Positions 62,208 to 64,000 of a DNA stretch of 64,000 bases are shown here, in pieces. The stretch is from positions 151,770 through 215,769 of the forward strand of contig NW_022985559.1 of assembly GCF_010093815.1 (NCBI RefSeq). The letters run 5' to 3'. Source of the DNA: Pseudovirgaria hyperparasitica. Its lineage: Eukaryota > Ascomycota > Dothideomycetes > Acrospermales > Acrospermaceae. The position numbers and the translations under genes were made by a program. How positions within the stretch are numbered: the stretch's first letter is position 1; each line of letters starts with the position of its first letter. Below the pieces are notes generated by a model. The model searched no databases, had not been told where the DNA came from, and saw only the letters and a list, made by a program, of their open reading frames with translations.

Positions 62208-63414
62208 TTTGGCTTCTAACCCGGACAAGTTCGATGATTCGGAGGCACGCAAATGCCGTTTACTACTGCAACAGTGAGGATGTCGATGTCTGGCACTGTA
62301 TGGTCACAATGATCACATGAGGGCACCGATGTTTTCGATCCTTCGAGACGTCTGGGAGATTGGACTTGGAGAGCACAATTTGATATGTTAATACTACTCA
62401 AGAGCACATATGCGAGGGTAAATGCCACACTTTATGTTTCTTAGAGGCATAGTGCATTATATGACATCCAAGTAATACTTCGAAAACAGTTAGCTAAGGG
62501 TTTAGAATGGATGATTCTGTTCTGAATGTTGATCTAGGATCAGGAGCAAACTGCAGCGGGCGCTCGCGTCTTCGTCAAGGTCTGCATACAGCCAGTCAAA
62601 CCCAGCGGGGAAGAAGGATAAGTCCACAACCATGATATGATAAATGTCATAAACCTAGCGTACTGTGTGACATAAAAAAGTCTCGGCCAGTTGAGTAACA
62701 AATGCTGAATTGCAAGGTCAGGGTTTGCGGCACGACCCTATGCTGTCGTAAATATTCAGAGAAAACATTGAACCATGATTTAGATGATCGGAAAAAGGAA
62801 TGGACATGGTGTAGGTACCTGCTATTTTTACTACCCACAGCCGTGCCGCAGTGGACAAGACCTGTCAGGTCATGCTTAATAGGGCCAAACTCATCGTCAA
62901 TGTGACATTTTCCTGCCGCTCCATTGAGATAAATTTTCTGAGTTTGCACTCGAAGCTCATGTTTGTCCGCGGCCTTGTACTGAACACTAACCCGATCGGC
63001 TCGGAAATGTGGAGTATGACCCAGCTGACTGGCTGGCTGGAGGTCAGTTCATGGCAATTAAGGGTATCCCCCTGTCTGCATCAGGTTTTTCAAGATGCCT
63101 GCATGCACGACTCGAGCGAATATGGGCGCCCCTGGAATAAAACTGACCATGTCATCAAAAGGTCCATTCACGATAAAGTCGGTTTGAGGTTAGGAGAGGG
63201 CTCATAGTTGCTCGACACTACTAGCGAAGGAAGACATTGCCACTCAAAAACTTATAAATCTAGCCGTTGCCAACGATTTATTGTCATCGTGTAGCCTCGA
63301 ATAGCTCTAGTTCGTGGAATATCAGAGTATCGCAGCTGTCGTTCACTGTATCATGCATCTTCCCGTCGGGACCAGCGGGCACCATACCTTGTGTGACGCT
63401 TCAAGGACCAACGA
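62208..63414. other. Intergenic region between the RRM and WD40 genes
   Basis: Short overlapping frames of at most 118 codons on both strands, none with a recognisable domain. It must contain the promoter of the RRM gene and the 3' end of the WD40 gene. A (CTGG)n-like run occurs near 63,030. Confidence 0.5.
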
Positions 63415-64000
63415 TCAACTTGACAGTCTTTCATCATTGGGGTAGTCACGTCCAGATTTTCTCTCGTCCGGGTACCAGATGATGAGTTTTTGATCAAATC
63501 CACCGCTCACAAGCCATTCAGTTCGATCATTATCGTTCCTGGTTGGGTTAACATAACCCGCCCAGAGGCAGCGTATTCTAGTCCCGCTTGTATGTCCTTT
63601 CAGCTGCGCGACGACTTTACCGGAGCTTGAATCGACCCCTCGTATTACGCCGTCGTCACTATTGACCCAAACGCCTTCCCCTCCATTAGCGTGCGAAATT
63701 CAAGGCTGGGTAGCATGTCACTCACCTGATCCGTCAGGTCTCCAGACAAGGATAGGTGTTGAGTAGGCTGTTTGCGAGGCCATTGTGTTACAGCTGATCA
63801 TGATTGCGGCTTCCTCTCGATCCGCAACAAGAAGCTCGGTTCGTGCCTGGGATGCTTGTGTTGGCTCTTGAGATGTTATGACATTTTTATCGAGCGGTGG
63901 TATCAAAAGGCGAACTATCATCAATTTCATATGCGGCTCTTGGGAGGTTGCTACTGCCACTATAGATGGATCTCTAGGTGATACAGCTATGCAGGCTGGA
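63415..64000 (-). CDS. WD40-repeat protein, C-terminal part (5' end outside window)
   Basis: Minus-strand exons are from beyond 64,000 to 63,726 and 63,680 to 63,415 (TGA 63,417-63,415), with a 45-nt intron GTGAGT...GGAG that keeps frame. At least two WD-type blades are visible: the first has CIAVSPRDPSIVAVAT and ends in the PILVWRPDGSG region; the next has VRGVD-like IRGVDSSSGKVVAQLKGH and WLVSGGFDQKLIIW near the C-terminus. The GH to W spacing is that of WD repeats. Beta-propellers of this kind serve as protein scaffolds; the specific role cannot be told from this part. It lies in tandem with the RRM gene, separated by 1.2 kb. No RIP signs. Confidence 0.78.

Noticed and set aside
1-64000. 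tRNA or rRNA genes
   Set aside because: No cloverleaf-type sequence with a plausible T-arm and no rRNA-like block was seen; a covariance-model scan would be needed to exclude them fully.

Overview
The window comes from the nuclear genome of a filamentous ascomycete. Most of it (1 to about 58,650) is a nest of dead transposable elements carrying the footprint of repeat-induced point mutation (RIP). CpA and TpG are strongly depleted, TpA is in excess and CpG is kept. Element reading frames stay in register for kilobases but are broken by TAG and TAA where CAG, CAA or TGG would be expected. From about 58,650 to 64,000 composition is normal and there are two ordinary intron-containing host genes. 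Boundaries below come from direct comparison of copies and from target-site duplications (TSDs) read in the sequence; family names are mine.

Layout. A Ty3/Gypsy chromovirus A1 (minus strand, 5' LTR at 21,953-22,180) runs off the left edge. It is split by a second LTR element, B (396-11,833), and by a Tad-like LINE, L1 (12,246-17,542). Next is a pol fragment C0 of family C (22,181-24,359). A complete family A element on the plus strand, A2 (24,360-41,482), follows. It is split by a complete C element on the minus strand, C1 (28,830-36,872), and by a 5'-truncated LINE, L2 (37,972-39,651). Then come a truncated C-like element D (41,483-44,429), a truncated A element A3 (44,430-47,764) and a hAT DNA transposon (47,765-58,140) split by a second complete C element, C2 (49,295-57,416).

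The elements carry unexpected cargo. (1) B has, after gag-pol, a 986-codon sense gene with an HxD...H...R pattern typical of 2-oxoglutarate/Fe(II) dioxygenases. (2) Family C carries, between pol and the 3' LTR, an antisense gene with two introns that codes for a Ser/Thr-rich, coiled-coil, hydrophobic-tail protein. (3) Family A carries an unrelated antisense gene with two introns in the same place. (4) A near-perfect hairpin (14-18 bp stem, CAG/CTG-derived 3-nt loop) recurs in B and in both LINEs. It lies just before a first ATG or contains the stop codon of an ORF.

Host genes at the right: a two-RRM RNA-binding protein with a Tyr/Pro/Ala/Met-rich linker (62,207-61,001, minus, three exons) and the C-terminal part of a WD40-repeat protein (63,415 to beyond 64,000, minus). 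The stretch 58,680-60,950 and the gap between the two genes show no gene I can support. No tRNA, rRNA or CRISPR array was seen.
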